Positions 22,661-34,632 of a stretch of 64,000 nucleotides of DNA are shown here, one piece after another (the stretch's first letter is position 1; each line of letters opens with the position of its first letter). The stretch spans positions 2,172,501 to 2,236,500 of the forward strand of contig JANJXV010000049.1 in NCBI GenBank assembly GCA_024803745.1, written 5' to 3'. The DNA comes from Megascapheus bottae (lineage: Eukaryota; Chordata; Mammalia; Rodentia; Geomyidae). Made by a program: the position numbers and the translations under genes. The notes beneath the pieces were generated by a model. That model was not told the origin of the DNA. It saw nothing but the letters and a program-made list of their open reading frames with translations, and did not search any database.

Positions 22661-23420
22661 AAGGGTTAGGGTTAGGGTTGGTGCTAGGTAAGGGTTAGGG
22701 TTAGGGTTAGGTAAGGGTTAGGGTTAGGGTTAGGGTAAGTGTTAGGGTTAGGTTTAGGGTTAGGGTGAGCATCAGGGAATGGGTTAGGGTTAGGGGTTAG
22801 GGTCAGAGTTAGGGTTAGGGTAAGGGTTAGGGTTAGGGTTGGGGTTAGGTAAGGGTTAGGGTTAAGGTTAGGGTTAGGGTTAGGGTTAGGCTAAGGTTAG
22901 GGTTAGGATTAGGTTAAGTTTTAGAGTTAGGGTTAGGGTTAGGGTTAGATGTAGGGTTAGGGTTAGGGTTAGGGTTAGGGTTAGGGTTAGGGTAAGGGTA
23001 AGTGTTAGGGTTAGGATTAGGGTAAGGGATAGGGCTGGGTTTGGGGTTAGGGTTAGGGTAAGAGTAAGGGTTAGGGTTAGGGTTAGGCTTAGGCTAAGAG
23101 TTAGGGTTAGGGTTAGGTTAAGCGTTAGGGTTAGGGTGAGGGTTAGGGTTAGGGTTAGGGTTAGATGTAGGGTTAGGGTTAGGGTAAGGGTAAGGGTTAG
23201 GGTTAGGGTTAGGGTTAGGGTTAAGTTAAGGGTTATGGTTAGGGGCTAGTTTAGGGTTCGGTTTAGGTTTGGGGTAAGGTTTATGGTTAGGATTAGGGTA
23301 AAAGTTAGGGTTAGGGTAGGTTTAAGGTTAGGGTAAGGGTTAGGGTTAGGGTTAGGGTTAGGGTTAGGTTTAAGGTTAGAGTTAGGGTAAGGGTAAGGGT
23401 TAGGGTTAGTGTTATGGTTA
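22661..23420 (+). repeat. Block J, copy 1
   Basis: This stretch holds GTGAGCATCAGGG at 22,765, GATGTAGG at 22,948, and AGGGCTGGGTTTGGGG near 23,031. The same order is seen at 27.9-28.5 kb, 36.6-36.8 kb, 42.4-42.6 kb, 44.2 kb and 45.4 kb. It runs up to the left border of large copy A. Confidence 0.6.
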
Positions 23421-25559
23421 GCGTAAAGTTTAGGGTTAGGGTTAGGGTTAAGGTTAGGGTAAGGGTAAGGGTTAGGGTTAGGTTTAGGATTAGGGTTAGG
23501 TTTAGGGTTACGATTACGGTTAGGGTTAGGGTTAGGTTAAGGGTTAGGGTTAGGGTTAGGGTTGGGATTAGGGTTAGGGTTAGGGTTAGGGTTAGGATTA
23601 GACGTAGGTTTTCGTTAGGGTAAGGATAAGGGATAGGGTTAGGGTTAGGGTTATGGTTAGGGTAAAGGTTAGGGTTAGGGTAAGGGTTAGGTTTAGGGTT
23701 AGGGTAAGGGTTAGCGTTAGGTTCAGGGTTAGGGTTAGGGTAAGGATAAGGGTTACGTTTAGGGTTAGGGTAAGGGTAAGGTTTAGGGTTAGGGTTAGGG
23801 TTAAGTTTAGGGTTAGGGTTAGGGTTAGGGTTAGGATTAAGGTTAGGTTTAGGTATACGGTTAGGCTTAGGGTAAGGGTAAGGGTTAGGGTTAGGGTTAG
23901 AATTAAGGTTAGGGTTAGGGTTAGAGTTAGGGTAAGGGTAAGGCTTAAGGTTAGGGTTAGGATTAGCGTAAGGATTAGTGTTAGGTTTAGGGTTAGGGAT
24001 AGGTTTAGGGTTAAGGTAAGGGTAAGGGTTAGGGTTAGGGTTAGGGTTAGATTTAGGGTTAGGGTAAGGGTATGGTTTAGCGTTAGGGTTAGGTTTGGGG
24101 TTAGGGTTATGGTAAGAGTAAGGGTTAGGGTTAGAGTTAGAGTTAGGGTAAGGTTTAGGTTTAGGGTTAGGGTTAGGGATAGGTTTGAGGTTAGGGTAAG
24201 GGTTAGGGTTAGGGTAAAGGTTAGGGTTAGGATTAGGGTTAGGGTAAGGGTAAGTGTAAGGATTAGGGTTAGGGTTAGGGTTAGGGTTAGTGTTAGGATT
24301 AGGGTATGGGTAAGGTTTAGGGTTAGGTTTAGGGTTAGTGTTAGGGTTAGGGTTAGAGTTAGGGTTAGTGTTAGGATTAGTGTTTGGTTTAGGGTTAGGG
24401 TTAGGGTAACGGTAAGGGTTAGAGTTAGGGTTAGGTTTAGGTTAAGGGTAAGGGTTAGGATTATTCTTAGTGTTAGGGTTAGGGTTAGGGTTAGGGTTAG
24501 GGTAAGGGTAAGGGTTAGGGTTAGGGTTAGGGTAAGGGTTATGGTTAGGGTTAGGGTTAAGGTTAGGCTTAGTGTTAGGGTTAGGGTTAGGGTTAGGGTA
24601 AGGGTAAGGGTTAGGGTTAGGGCTAGGATTAGGGATAAGTTTAGGGTTAGGGTTAGGGTTACGCTAAGGGTTAGGGTAAGGGTAAGTGTTAGGGTAAGGG
24701 TTAGGGTTAAGTTTAGGGTTAGGGTTAGGTTTAGGGTTAGGATTGGGGTTAGGTTTAGGTTTAGGTTTAGGCTTAGGGAAAGGGTAAGGGTTAGGGTTAG
24801 GGTTAGAATTAATGTTAGGTTTAGGATTAGGGTTAGGGTAAGGGTAACGTTTAGGGTTAGGGTTAGGGTGAGGATTAGTGTTAGTGTTAATGTTAGGGTT
24901 AGGTTTATGGTTAGGGTAAGCGTAAGGGTTAGGGTTAGGGTAAGGGTTAGGTTTAGTGTTAGGTTTCGGGTAAGGGTTAGGGTTAGGGTTAGTGTTAGGT
25001 TTAGGGTTAAGGTTATGGTTAGGGTTAGGGTAAGGGTAATGGTTAGGGTTAGGGTTAGGCTTAGATTTAGGGTTAGTGTAAGTGTACGGTTTACGGTTAG
25101 GGTTAGGTTTGGGGTTAGGTTTAGGGTAAGATTAAGGGATAGGGTTAGGGTTAGAGTTAGCGTAAGGGTTAGGGTAAGGGTTAGGGTTAGGGTTAGGGTT
25201 AGACTAAGGTTAAGGTTTAGGATTAATGTTAGGGTTAGGGTTAGGGTTAGGGTTAGGGTAAGGTTAAGGGTTAGGGTTAGGGTTAGGGTTAAGGTTAGGG
25301 TTAGGGTTAGGGTTAGGCTAAGGGTTAGGGTTAGTGTTAGGTTAAGGTTTAGGGTTAGGGTTAGGGTTAGATGTAGGGTTAGGGGTAGGGTAAGGGTAAG
25401 GGTTAGGGTTAGGGTTAGGGTAAGGGTTATGGTTAGGGGTTAGGTTAGGGTTAGGGTTAGGTTTAGGGTAAGGTTTAGGGTAAAATTTATGGTTAGGTTT
25501 AGGATTAGGGTTAGGGTAGGGCAAGTGTTAATGTTAGGGTTAGGGTTACGGTTAGGGTA

Positions 25560-25690
25560 AGAGTAAGCTTTAGGGTGAGGGTTAGGGTTGGGTTTAGGGT
25601 TGGGGTTACTTAGGGTTAGGCTTACGGTAACAGTAAGGGGTAGGTTTAGTGCCAGGGATAGGGTTAGGTTTAAGGGTAGAGTTAGGGTAT
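25560..25690 (+). repeat. Block A fragment inside copy A
   Basis: AAGCTTTAGGG near 25,565, AGTAAGGGGTAGG near 25,632 and TAGTGCC at 25,647 reproduce the 3' part of block A. It differs by TTGGGGTTACTTAGGG in place of the usual spacer. The matching fragment in copy B has TAGTGCC at 52,858. Confidence 0.75.
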
Positions 25691-28600
25691 GGGTAAGGGT
25701 TAGGTTTAGTGTTAGGGTTGAGGTTAGGGTAAGGGTAAGGGTAAGGGTTAGGTTTAGGGTTAGGGTTAGGTTTAGGGTTACTGTTAGGGTTAGGGTTAGG
25801 GTTAGGGTAAGGTTTAGGGTTAGGGTTAGGTTTAGGTTTAGCTTTAGGTTTAGGGTAAGGGTTAGGGTTAGCGTTAGGGTTAGGGTAAGGGTTAGGGTTA
25901 GGATTAGGGTTAGGGTAAGGGTAAGTGTTAGAGTTAGGGTTAGGGTAAGGGCTAGGTTTAGGGTTAGGGTTAGGTTAAGACTAAGGGTTAGAGTTAGGGT
26001 TAGGGTTAGGGTTAGATTTAGTTTTAGGGTTAGGCTTAGGAGAAAGGTAAGGGTTAGGGTTAGGGTTGGGTTTAGGGTTAGGGTTAAGGTTAGTGTTAAG
26101 GTTAGGTTTAGGGTTAGGGTTAGGGTAAAATTTAGAGTTAGGTTTAGGGTTAGGGTTAGGGTTAGGGTTAGGTTTAGGGTTAGGTTTAAGGTTAGAGTTA
26201 GGGTAAGGGTAAAGTTTAGTGTTAGGGTTAGGGTTAGTGTAAAGTTTAGGGTTCGGGTTAGGTTTAAGGTTAGGGTAACGGTAGGGGTGAGGGTTAGGGA
26301 TAGGGTTAATTTCAGGGTTACGGTCGGGTTAGGGTTAGGGTTAGGGTAAGGGTTAGGGTTAGGGTTAGGTTTACGGTTAGGGTTAGGGTAATGGTTAGGG
26401 TTAGGGTTAGGGTAAGGTTTAGGGTTAGGGTTGGGGTTATGGTTAGGTTAAAGGTTAGGGTTAGGGTAAGGGTTAGTGTTAGGGTTAGGGTTAGGGTTAG
26501 CATTAATGTTAGGATTAGGGTTAGGGTTAGGGTAAAGGTAAGGGTAAGGGTTAGGGTTAGGGTTAGCGTTAAGTTTAGTTTTAGGGTTAGGTTTAGGGTT
26601 AGGATTGGGGTTAGGTTTAGGTTTAGGGTTAGGCTTAGGGAAAGGGTAAGGGTTAGGATTAGGGTTAGAATTAATGATAGGTTTAGGGTTAGGGTTAGGG
26701 TAAAGGTAAGGGTTAGGGTTAGGGTTAGGGTTAGGGTAAGGATTAGTTTTAGTGTTAGGGTTAGGGTTAGGTTTATGGTTAGGGTAAGCGTAAGGGTTAG
26801 GGTTAGGTTTAGGTTTCGATTTAGGGTTAGGGTAAGAGTTAGGGTTAGTGTTAGGTTTAGGGTTAATGTTAAGGTTAGCGTTAGGGTAAGGGTAAGAGTT
26901 AGGGTTAGGGTTAGGGGTTAGGGTTAGGGTTAGGGTTAGTGTTAGTTTTAGGGTTAGGGTAACGGTAATGTTTACGGTTAGGGTTAGGGTTAGGGGTTAG
27001 GGTAAGTGTAAGGGTTAGTGTTAGGGTTAGGGTAAGGGTTAGGGTTAGGTTTAGGGTTAGGGTAAGGCTAAGTTTTAGAGTTAGGGTTAGGATTAGGGTA
27101 AGGGATAGGGTTATTGTTAGGGTTAGGGTGAGTCTTAGGGTTTGTGTTAGGTTTAGGTGTTAGGGTTATTGTTAAGGTTAGGGTAAGGGTTAGGGTTAGG
27201 GTAAGGGTATGGGTTAGGGTTAGGGTTAGTTTCAGGGTTAGGGTTACGGTTAGGGTTATGGTTAGTGTTAGTGTTAGTTTTAGGTTTAAGGTTAGGGTTA
27301 GGGTTAGGGTTAGTTTTGGGGTTAGGGTTAGGATAAGAGTAAGGGTTAGGGTTAGGGTTAGGGTAAGGGTTAGGGTTAGGGTTAGGGATAGGGTTAGGTT
27401 TGGGTTTAGGGTTACGGTAAGGGTAAGGGTTAGGGTTATGGTTATTGTTAGGTTTAGGGTTAGGGTTAGGGTTAGGGTAAGGGTAAGGGTTAGGGTTAAG
27501 GTTAGGGTTAGGGTTAGGTTTAGGGTTAGGGTAAGGATTAGGGTTAGGGTAAGGGTTAGGGTTAGGGTTTGGGTTACGGTTAGGTTAAGGGTTAGGTTTA
27601 GGGTAAGAGTAAGGGTTAGGGTTAGGTTTAGGGTAGGGGTTAGGGTTAGGGTTAGGGTGAGGGTAAGGGTTAGGTTAAGGGTTAGGTTTAGGGTAAGAGT
27701 AAGGGTTAGGGTTAGGTTTAGGGTAGGGGTTAGGATTAGGGTTAGGGTGAGGGTAAGGGTTAGGGTTAGGGTAAGGGTTAGGTTTAGGGTTAGTGTTAGG
27801 GTGAGCATCAGGGTATGGGTTAGGGTTAGGGTTAGAGTGAGGGTAAGGGTTAGGGTAAGGGTTAGGGTTAGGGTAAGGTTAGGGTTAGGTTTAGGGTTAG
27901 GGTGAGCATCAGGGTTTGGGTTAGGGTTAGGAGTTAGGGTCAGGGTTAGGGTTAGAGTAAGGGATAGGGTGAGGGTTAGGGTTAGGTAAGGGTTAGGGTT
28001 AGGGTTAGGGTAAGGGTTAGGGTTAGGATTAGGCTTAGCGTAAGGCTAAGGGTTACAGTTAGTGTTAGTGTTAGGGTAAGAGTTAGGGTTCGGGTTAGGG
28101 TTAGGTTTAGGTTTAGGGTTAGGGTAAGGGTAAGGTTAGGGTTAGGGTTAGGGTTAAGGTTGGGGTTAGGGTTAGGTTTAGGCTAAGGGTTAGGGTTAGG
28201 GTTAGGTTAAGGGTTAGGGTTAGGGTTAGGGTTAGATGTAGGGTTAGGTTTAGGGTTAGGGTTAGGGTAAGGGTAAGTGTTAGAGTTAGGGTTAGGGTAA
28301 GGGCTAGGGCTGGGTTTGGGGTTAGGGTTAGGGTAAGAATAAGGGTTAGGGTTAGGGTTAGGGTTAGGTTAAGCGTTAGGGTTAGTGTGAGGGTTAGGGT
28401 TAGGGTTAGGGTTAGATGTAGGGTTACCGTTAAGGTAAGGGTAAGGGTTAGGGTTAGTGTTAGGGTTAGGGTAAGGGTTATGGTTAGGGGTTAGGTTAGG
28501 GTTAGGTTTAGGTTTAGGGTAATTTTTAGGGTTAGGATTAGGGTAAAAGTTAGGGTTAGGGTAGGTTTAGGGTTACGGTAAGGGTTAGGGTTAGGGTTAG

Positions 28601-30216
28601 GGTTAGGGTTAGCGTAAAGTTTAGGGTTAGGGTTAGGGTTAAGGTTAGGGTAAGGGTAAGGGTTATGGTTGGGGTTAGGGTTAGGTTTAGGGTTACGATT
28701 ACGGTTAGGGTTAGGGTTAGGGTAAGTGTTAGGGTTAGGGTTAGGGTTAGGTTTAGACATAGGTTTAGGGGTAGGGTAAGGGTAAGGGTTAGGATTAGGG
28801 TTAGGGTTATGGTTAGGGTAAATGTTAGGGTTAGGGTAAGGGTTAGGGTTAGGGTAAGGGTTAGTTTAGGGTTAGGGTTAGGGTAAGGATAAGGGTTAGG
28901 TTTAGGGTTAGCGTAAGGGTAAGGGTTAGGGTTAGTGTTAGGGTTAAGTTTAGGGTTAGGGTTAGGGTTCGGGTTAGTTTAAGGGTTAGGGTTAGGGTTA
29001 GGTTTAGGGTAGGGTTTGGGGTTAGGGTTAGGGTAAGGGTTACGGTTAGGGTTAGGGTTAGGGTGAGCATCAGGGTACGGGTTAGAGTTAGGGGTTAGGG
29101 TCAGGGTAGGGTTAGCAAAAGGGTTAGGGTTAGGGTTAGGGTTAGGTAAGGGTTAGGGTTAGGGTTAGGGTAAGGGTTAGGGTTAGGGTAAGAGTAAGGG
29201 ATAGGGTTAGGTTTAGGGTAGGGGTTAGGGTTAGGGTTAGGGTGAGGGTAAGGGTTAGGGTAAGGGTTAGGGTTAGGTTAAGGGTTAGGGTTAGGTTTAG
29301 GGTTAGGGTGAGCATCAGGGTATGGGTTAGGGTTAGGGGTTAGGGTCAGGGTTAGTTTAGGGTTAGGGTTAGGGTTAGGGTTAGGGTTAGTTTTAGGTTT
29401 AGGGTTAAGGTTAGGGTTAGCGTTAGGGTAAGGGTAAGAGGTAGGGTTAGGGTTAGGGGTTAGGGTTAGGGTTAGTGTTAGTTTTAGAGTTAGGGTAATG
29501 GTAATGTTTACGGTTAGAGTTAGGGTTAGGGGTTAGGGTAAGGGTAAGGGTTAGTGTTAGGGTTAGGGTAAGGGTTAGGTTTAGGTGTAGGGTTAGGGTA
29601 AGACTAAGTGTTAGAGTTAGGGTTAGGATTAGGGTAAGGGTTAGGGTTATTGTTAGGGTTAGGGTGAGTCTTAGGTTTTGGGTTACGGTTAGGTGTTAGG
29701 GTTATTGTTAGGGTTAGGGTAAGGGATAGGGTTAGGGTTAGGGTAAGGTTTAGAATTAGGATTGGGGTAAGGCTAAGTATTTGAGTTAGGGTTAGGGTAA
29801 GTGTTAGGGTTAGGGTTAGCATTAGGGTAAGTCTAAGGGTTAGAGTTAGGGTTAGGATTAGGGTTAGGGTTAGGGGTTAGGGTTAGGGTTATGGTTATGG
29901 TAAGGGTTAGGGTTAGGGTTAGGGTTTGGTTTAAGGTTAGGGTTAGGGTTAGGGTTAGGGTAAGTGTAAGGTTTAGGGTTAAGGTCAGGGTTAGGGTAAG
30001 GGTTAGGGTTAGGGGTTAGGGTTTCGGTTATTGTTAGGGTTAGGGTTAGGGTAAGGGTTAGGGTTAGGGGTTAGGGTTTCGGTTAGGGTTAGGGTTAGGT
30101 TAAGGTTTAGGGTTAGGGTTAGGGTTAGGGTTAGGGTTAGGGTTAGGAAAAGTGTAAGTGTTAGGGTTAGGGTTAGGGTAAGGGTAATTGTAAGGGTTAG
30201 GGTTAGGGTTAGGGTT

Positions 30217-30738
30217 ATGTTAAGGGTTGGGGTTAGGGTTAGGGTTAGGATAAGGGTTAGCTTTAGGGTTAGGGTTAGGTTTAGGGTAAGAGTTAGGGTT
30301 AGGGTTAGGGTTAGGGTAAGTGTTAGGGTTAGGGTTAGGGTTAGGGTTAGGGTAAGGTTTAGGGTAAGGTTTATTGGTAGGGTTAGGGTAAGTGTTAGGG
30401 TTACGGTTAGGTTTAGGGTTAGGGTTAGGGTTAGGGTAAGGGTAAGATTTAGGTTTAGGGTTAGGGTTAAGTTTAAGGTTAGAGTTAGGGTTAGCGTTAG
30501 GATAAGGGATAGGGTTAGGGTTAGGATTAGGGTTAGGGTTACGGTTAGGGTAAGGGTAAGTGTTAGTGTTAGGGTTAGGGTTAGGGTAAGTGTTAGGGTA
30601 AGGTTTAGGGTTCAGGTTAGGGTTAGGGTTAGGATTAGGGTTAGTTTTAGGCTTAGGGTTAGGGTTAGAGTTAGGGTAAGGGTAAGGGTTAAGGTTCAGG
30701 TTATGGTTAGGTTTAGGGTTAGTGAAAGTAAGGGTTAG
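30217..30738 (+). repeat. Block M, copy 1, largely missing from copy B
   Basis: This segment is related to 32,101-32,616 at a starting offset of 1,884 (314 hexamers). Copy B lacks 432 bases (72 hexamers) of it: the joint lies in a GGTTTAGGG word present at 30,278 and again at 30,710. Deletion in B and insertion in A by exchange with the copy at 32 kb are both possible. Confidence 0.8.
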
Positions 30739-31299
30739 GGTTAAGGTTAGGTTTAGGGTTAGGATTAGGGTTAGGGTTAGGCTTAAGGTTAGGGTTAGGG
30801 TTACGGTAAGGGTAAAGGTTAGAGTTAGGTGTAAGGTTAGGGTTAGGGTAAGGGTAAGGATTAGGGTTAGGGTTAGGGTTAGGTTTAGGTTTAGGGTTAG
30901 GGTTAGGGTTAGGGTTAGGGTAAGGGTAAGGTTTAGGGTTAAGGTTATGGTTAGGGTTAGGGTTAGGTTTAGGGTTAGGTATAAGGTAAGTGTAAGTGTT
31001 ATGTTTAGGTTTAGGGTTAGGTTTAGGTTTAGGTTTAGGGTTAGGGTTAGGGTTAGGGAAAGTAAGGGTTAGGGTTAAGGTTAGGTTTAGTGTTAGGGTT
31101 AGGGTTAAGGTTAGGGTTAGGGTTGGTAAGGGTAAGGGTTAGGGTTAGGTGTAAGGTTAGGGTTAGGGTAAGTGTAAAGGTTAGGGTTAGGGTTAGGTTT
31201 AGGGTTAGGGTTAGGGTAAGGGTAAGGTTTAGGGTTAAGGTTATGGTTAGGGTTAGGTTTAGTGTTAGGGTTAGGGTTAGGGTTAGTGTTAGGGTCAGG

Positions 31300-31631
31300 G
31301 TTAGAGTTAATGTTCGGCTTAGTTTAGGGTAAGGGTTAGGGTTAGGGTTAGAGTTAGGGTAATGGTTAGGGGTTAGGGTTAGCGTTAGGGTAAGGTTTAG
31401 GGTTAGGGTTAGGGTTAGGTTAAGGGTAAATGTTAAGGTTAGGGTTAGGGTTGCTTAATTGTAAGTGTTAGGGTTAGTATTAGGTTTAGGGTTAAGGTAA
31501 GGGTTAGAGATAGGGTTAGGGTTAGGGTTAGGTTTAGGGTTAGGGTTAGGGTAAGGGTAAGGGTTAGGGTTAGGGTTAGGTTTAGTGTTGGGGTTAAGGT
31601 TAGGGTTAGGGTAACGGTTAGGGTTAGGGTT
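31300..31631 (+). repeat. Segment with TTAATTG island, copy 1
   Basis: TTAATTG at 31,455 sits in a stretch that resembles 35,990-36,210, where TTAATTG is at 36,138. The copy B equivalents are at 58,336 and 63,024. The B equivalent of this first site has 36 extra bases upstream, making it closer to the 36 kb form. Confidence 0.7.
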
Positions 31632-32205
31632 AGGATTAGGGTAACGGTAAGGGTAAGGTTTATTTTTAGGGTTAGGTTTAAGGTAAGGGTAAGGGTTAGG
31701 GTTAGGGTTAGATTTAGGGTAAGGGTTAGGGTTAGGTTTAGAGTAAGGGTAAGGTTTAGGGTTATGGTTAGGGGTAGGGTAAGGGTAAGGGTAAGGGTTA
31801 GGGTTAGGGTTAGGTTTAGGGTTAGGTTCAGGGTAAGGGTTAGGGTTAGGGTTAGGGTTAGGGTAAGGGTTAGTGTTAGGTTTATGGTTAGGGTAAGGGT
31901 TAGGGTAAGGGTAAGTTTAGGGTAAGGTTTAGAGTTAGGATAAGGGTAAGGGTTAGGGTTAGGGTTAGGATTAAGGGTTAGGGTTAGGGTTAGAGTTAGG
32001 GGTTAGGATTAGGGTTAGGGTTAGCAAAAGGGTAAGGGTTAGGGTTAGGGTTAGGGTAAGGGTAAGGGTAAGGGTAAGGGTTATGGTTAGGTTTAGGGTT
32101 ATGTTAAGGGTTGGGGTTAGGGTTAGGGTTAGGATAAGGGTTAGCTTTAGGGTTAGGGTTAGGTTTAGGGTAAGAGTTAGGGTTAGGGTTAGGGTTAGGG
32201 TTAGG
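31632..32205 (+). repeat. 574-base segment duplicated at 38 kb
   Basis: This stretch, with GTAACGG at 31,641 and TTTATTTTTAGGG shortly after, matches 38,075-38,648 at an offset of 6,443. The 38 kb version has an additional 180-base tandem copy of its 5' part. The B-copy equivalent has GTAACGG at 58,522. Confidence 0.85.
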
Positions 32206-33470
32206 GTGAGGTTTAGGGTAAGGTTTAGTGGTAGGGTTAGCGTAAGTGTTAGGGTTACAGTTAGGGTTAGGGTTAGGGTTAGTGTTAGGGTTATGGTTAG
32301 GGTTAGGGTAAGGGTAAGATTTAGGGTTAGGGTTAGGATAAGGGTTAGGGATAGGTTTAGGGTTAGGGTTAGGGTTACGGTTAGGGTAAGGGTAAGTGTT
32401 AGTGTTAGGGTTAGGGTTAGGGTAAGTGTTAGGGTAAGTGTTAGGGTTCAGGTTAGGGTTAGGGTTAGGGTTAGGGTTAGGGTTAGTTTTATGCTTGTGG
32501 TTAGGGTTAGGGTTAGGGTAAGGGTAAGGGTTAGAGTTCAGGTTAGGGTTAGGTTTAGGGTTAGGATTAGGGTAAGGGTTAGAGTTAGGGTTAGGGTTAG
32601 GGAAAGTAATGGTTAGGGATAAGGTAAGGTTTAGGGTTAGGGTTTGGGTTAAGGTTAGTGTTAGGGTTACGGTAAGGGTAAAGGTTAGGGTTAGGTGTAA
32701 GGTTAGGGTTAGCGTAAGGGTAAGGGTTAGGGTTAGGGTTAGGTTTAGGGTTAGGGTTATGGTTAGGGTAAGGGTAAGGTTTAGGGTTAAGGTTATGGTT
32801 AGGGTTAGGGTTAGGTTTAGGGTTAGGTTTAGGGTAAGGGTAAGGTTTAGGGTTAAGGTTATGGTTAGGGTTAGGGTTAGGTTTAGGGTTAGGTTTAGGG
32901 TAAGTGTAAGTGTTATGTTTAGGTTTAGGGTTAGGTTTAGGTTTAGGGTTAGGTTTAGGGTTAGGGAAAGTAAGGGATAGGGTTAAGGTTAGATTTAGGG
33001 TTAGGGTTTGGGTTAAGGTTAGGGTTAGGGTTACTGTAAGGGTAAGGGTTAGGGTTAGGTGTAAGGTTAGGGTTAGGGTAAGGGTAAGGGTTAGGGTTAG
33101 GGTTAGGGTAAGGGTTATGCTTAGGGTTAGGGTTAGGGTTAGTGTTAGGGTAAGGGTAAGTGTTAGTGTTAGGGTTAGGGTTAGCTTTAAGGTAAGGTTT
33201 AGGCTTAGGGTTAGGTTTAGGTTTAGGGTTGGGTTTAAGGTTAGGGTTAGGGTTAGGGGAAGGGGAAGGGTTAGTTTTAGTGTTAGGGTTAGGGTTAGGG
33301 TAAGGATAAGGGTTAGGGTTAGGTTTAGGGTTACGGTTAGGGTAAGGGTAAGTGTTAGTGTTAGGGTTAGGGTTAGGGTAAGTGTTAGGGTAAGTGTTAG
33401 GGTTCAGGTTAGGGTTAGGGTTAGGGTTAGGGTTAGGGTTAGTTTTATGCTTGTGGTTAGGGTTAGGGTT
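32161..33470 (+). repeat. 1.31 kb tandem unit, copy 1
   Basis: AGGTTTAGGGTAAGAGTTAG at 32,161 is repeated at 33,471, so a 1,310-base unit is followed head to tail by a second copy. Landmarks inside are ATGCTTGTGG at 32,491 and GAAAGTAA at 32,602 and 32,966. The unit also contains a second ATGCTTGTGG at 33,447. The equivalents in copy B begin near 59,042. Confidence 0.85.
32770..32901 (+). repeat. 66-base tandem pair
   Basis: Two adjacent copies of a 66-base stretch (11 hexamers) begin at AAGGGTAAGG, 32,770 and 32,836. The same pairing recurs near 34,074 and in copy B, so it predates the 1.31 kb and 27 kb duplications. Confidence 0.85.
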
Positions 33471-34632
33471 AGGTTTAGGGTAAGAGTTAGGGTTAGGGTT
33501 AGGGTTAGGGTTAGGGTGAGGTTTAGGGTACGGTTTAGTGGTAGGGTTAGCGTAAGTGTTAGGGTTACAGTTAGGGTTAGGATTAGGGTTAGGGTTAGGG
33601 TTATGGTTAGGGTTAGGGTAAGGGTAAGATTTAGGGTTAGGGTTAGGATAAGGGTTAGGGATAGGGTTAGGGTTAGGGTTAGGGTTACGGTTAGGGTAAG
33701 GGTAAGTGTTAGTGTTAGGGTTAGGGTTAGGGTAAGTGTTAGGGTAAGTGTTAGGGTTCAGGTTAGGGTTAGGGTTAGGGTTAGGGTTAGGGTTAGTTTT
33801 ATGCTTGTGGTTACGGTTAGGGTAAGAGTAAGGGTTAGGGTTCAGGTTAGGGTTAGGTTTAGGGTTAGGATTAGGGTAAGGGTTAGAGTTAGGGTTAGGG
33901 TTAGGGAAAGTAATGGTTAGGGATAAGGTAAGGTTTAGGGTTAGGGTTAGGGTTAAGGTTAGTGTTAAGGTTACGGTAAGGGTAAAGGTTAGGGTTAGGT
34001 GTAAGGTTAGGGTTAGCGTAAGGGTAAGGGTTAGGGTTAGGGTTAGGTTTAGGGTTAGGGTTAGGGTTAGGGTAACGGTAAGGTTTAGGGTTAAGGTTAT
34101 GGTTAGGGTTAGGGTTAGGTTTAGGGTTAGGTTTAGGGTAAGGGTAAGGTTTAGGGTTAAGGTTATGGTTAGGGTTAGGGTTAGGTTTAGGGTTAGGTTT
34201 AGGGTAAGTGTAAGTGTTATGTTTAGGTTTAGGGTTAGGTTTAGGTTTAGGGTTAGGTTTAGGGTTAGGGAAAGTAAGGGACAGGGTTAAGGTTAGGTTT
34301 AGGGTTAGGGTTTGGGTTAAGGTTAGGGTTAGGGTTACTGTAAGGGTAAGGGTTAGGGTTAGGTGTAAGGTTAGGGTTAGGGTAAGGGTAAGGGTTAGGG
34401 TTAGGGTTAGGGTAAGGGTTATGCTTAGGGTTAGGGTTAGGGTTAGTGTTAGGGTAAGGGTAAGTGTTAGTGTTAGGGTTAGGGTTAGCTTTACGGTAAG
34501 GTTTAGGCTTAGGGTTAGGTTTAGGTTTAGGGTTGGGTTTAAGGTTAGGGTTAGGGTTAGGGGAAGGGGAAGGGTTAGTATTAGTGTTAGGGTTAGGGTT
34601 AGGGTAAAGATAAGGGTTAGGGTTAGGTTTAG
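33471..34632 (+). repeat. 1.31 kb tandem unit, copy 2, truncated
   Basis: The second unit carries ATGCTTGTGG at 33,801 and GAAAGTAA at 33,906 and 34,270, matching the first at offsets of 1,310 falling to 1,304. It ends near 34,632, about 140 bases before the full length of the first, where the second ATGCTTGTGG would follow. Confidence 0.82.

Noticed and set aside
31455..31461. TTAATTG and GCAAAAGGG islands as promoter or binding elements
   Set aside because: They are short AT-rich departures with no accompanying start site, gene or conserved spacing, and are explained by mutation followed by duplication.
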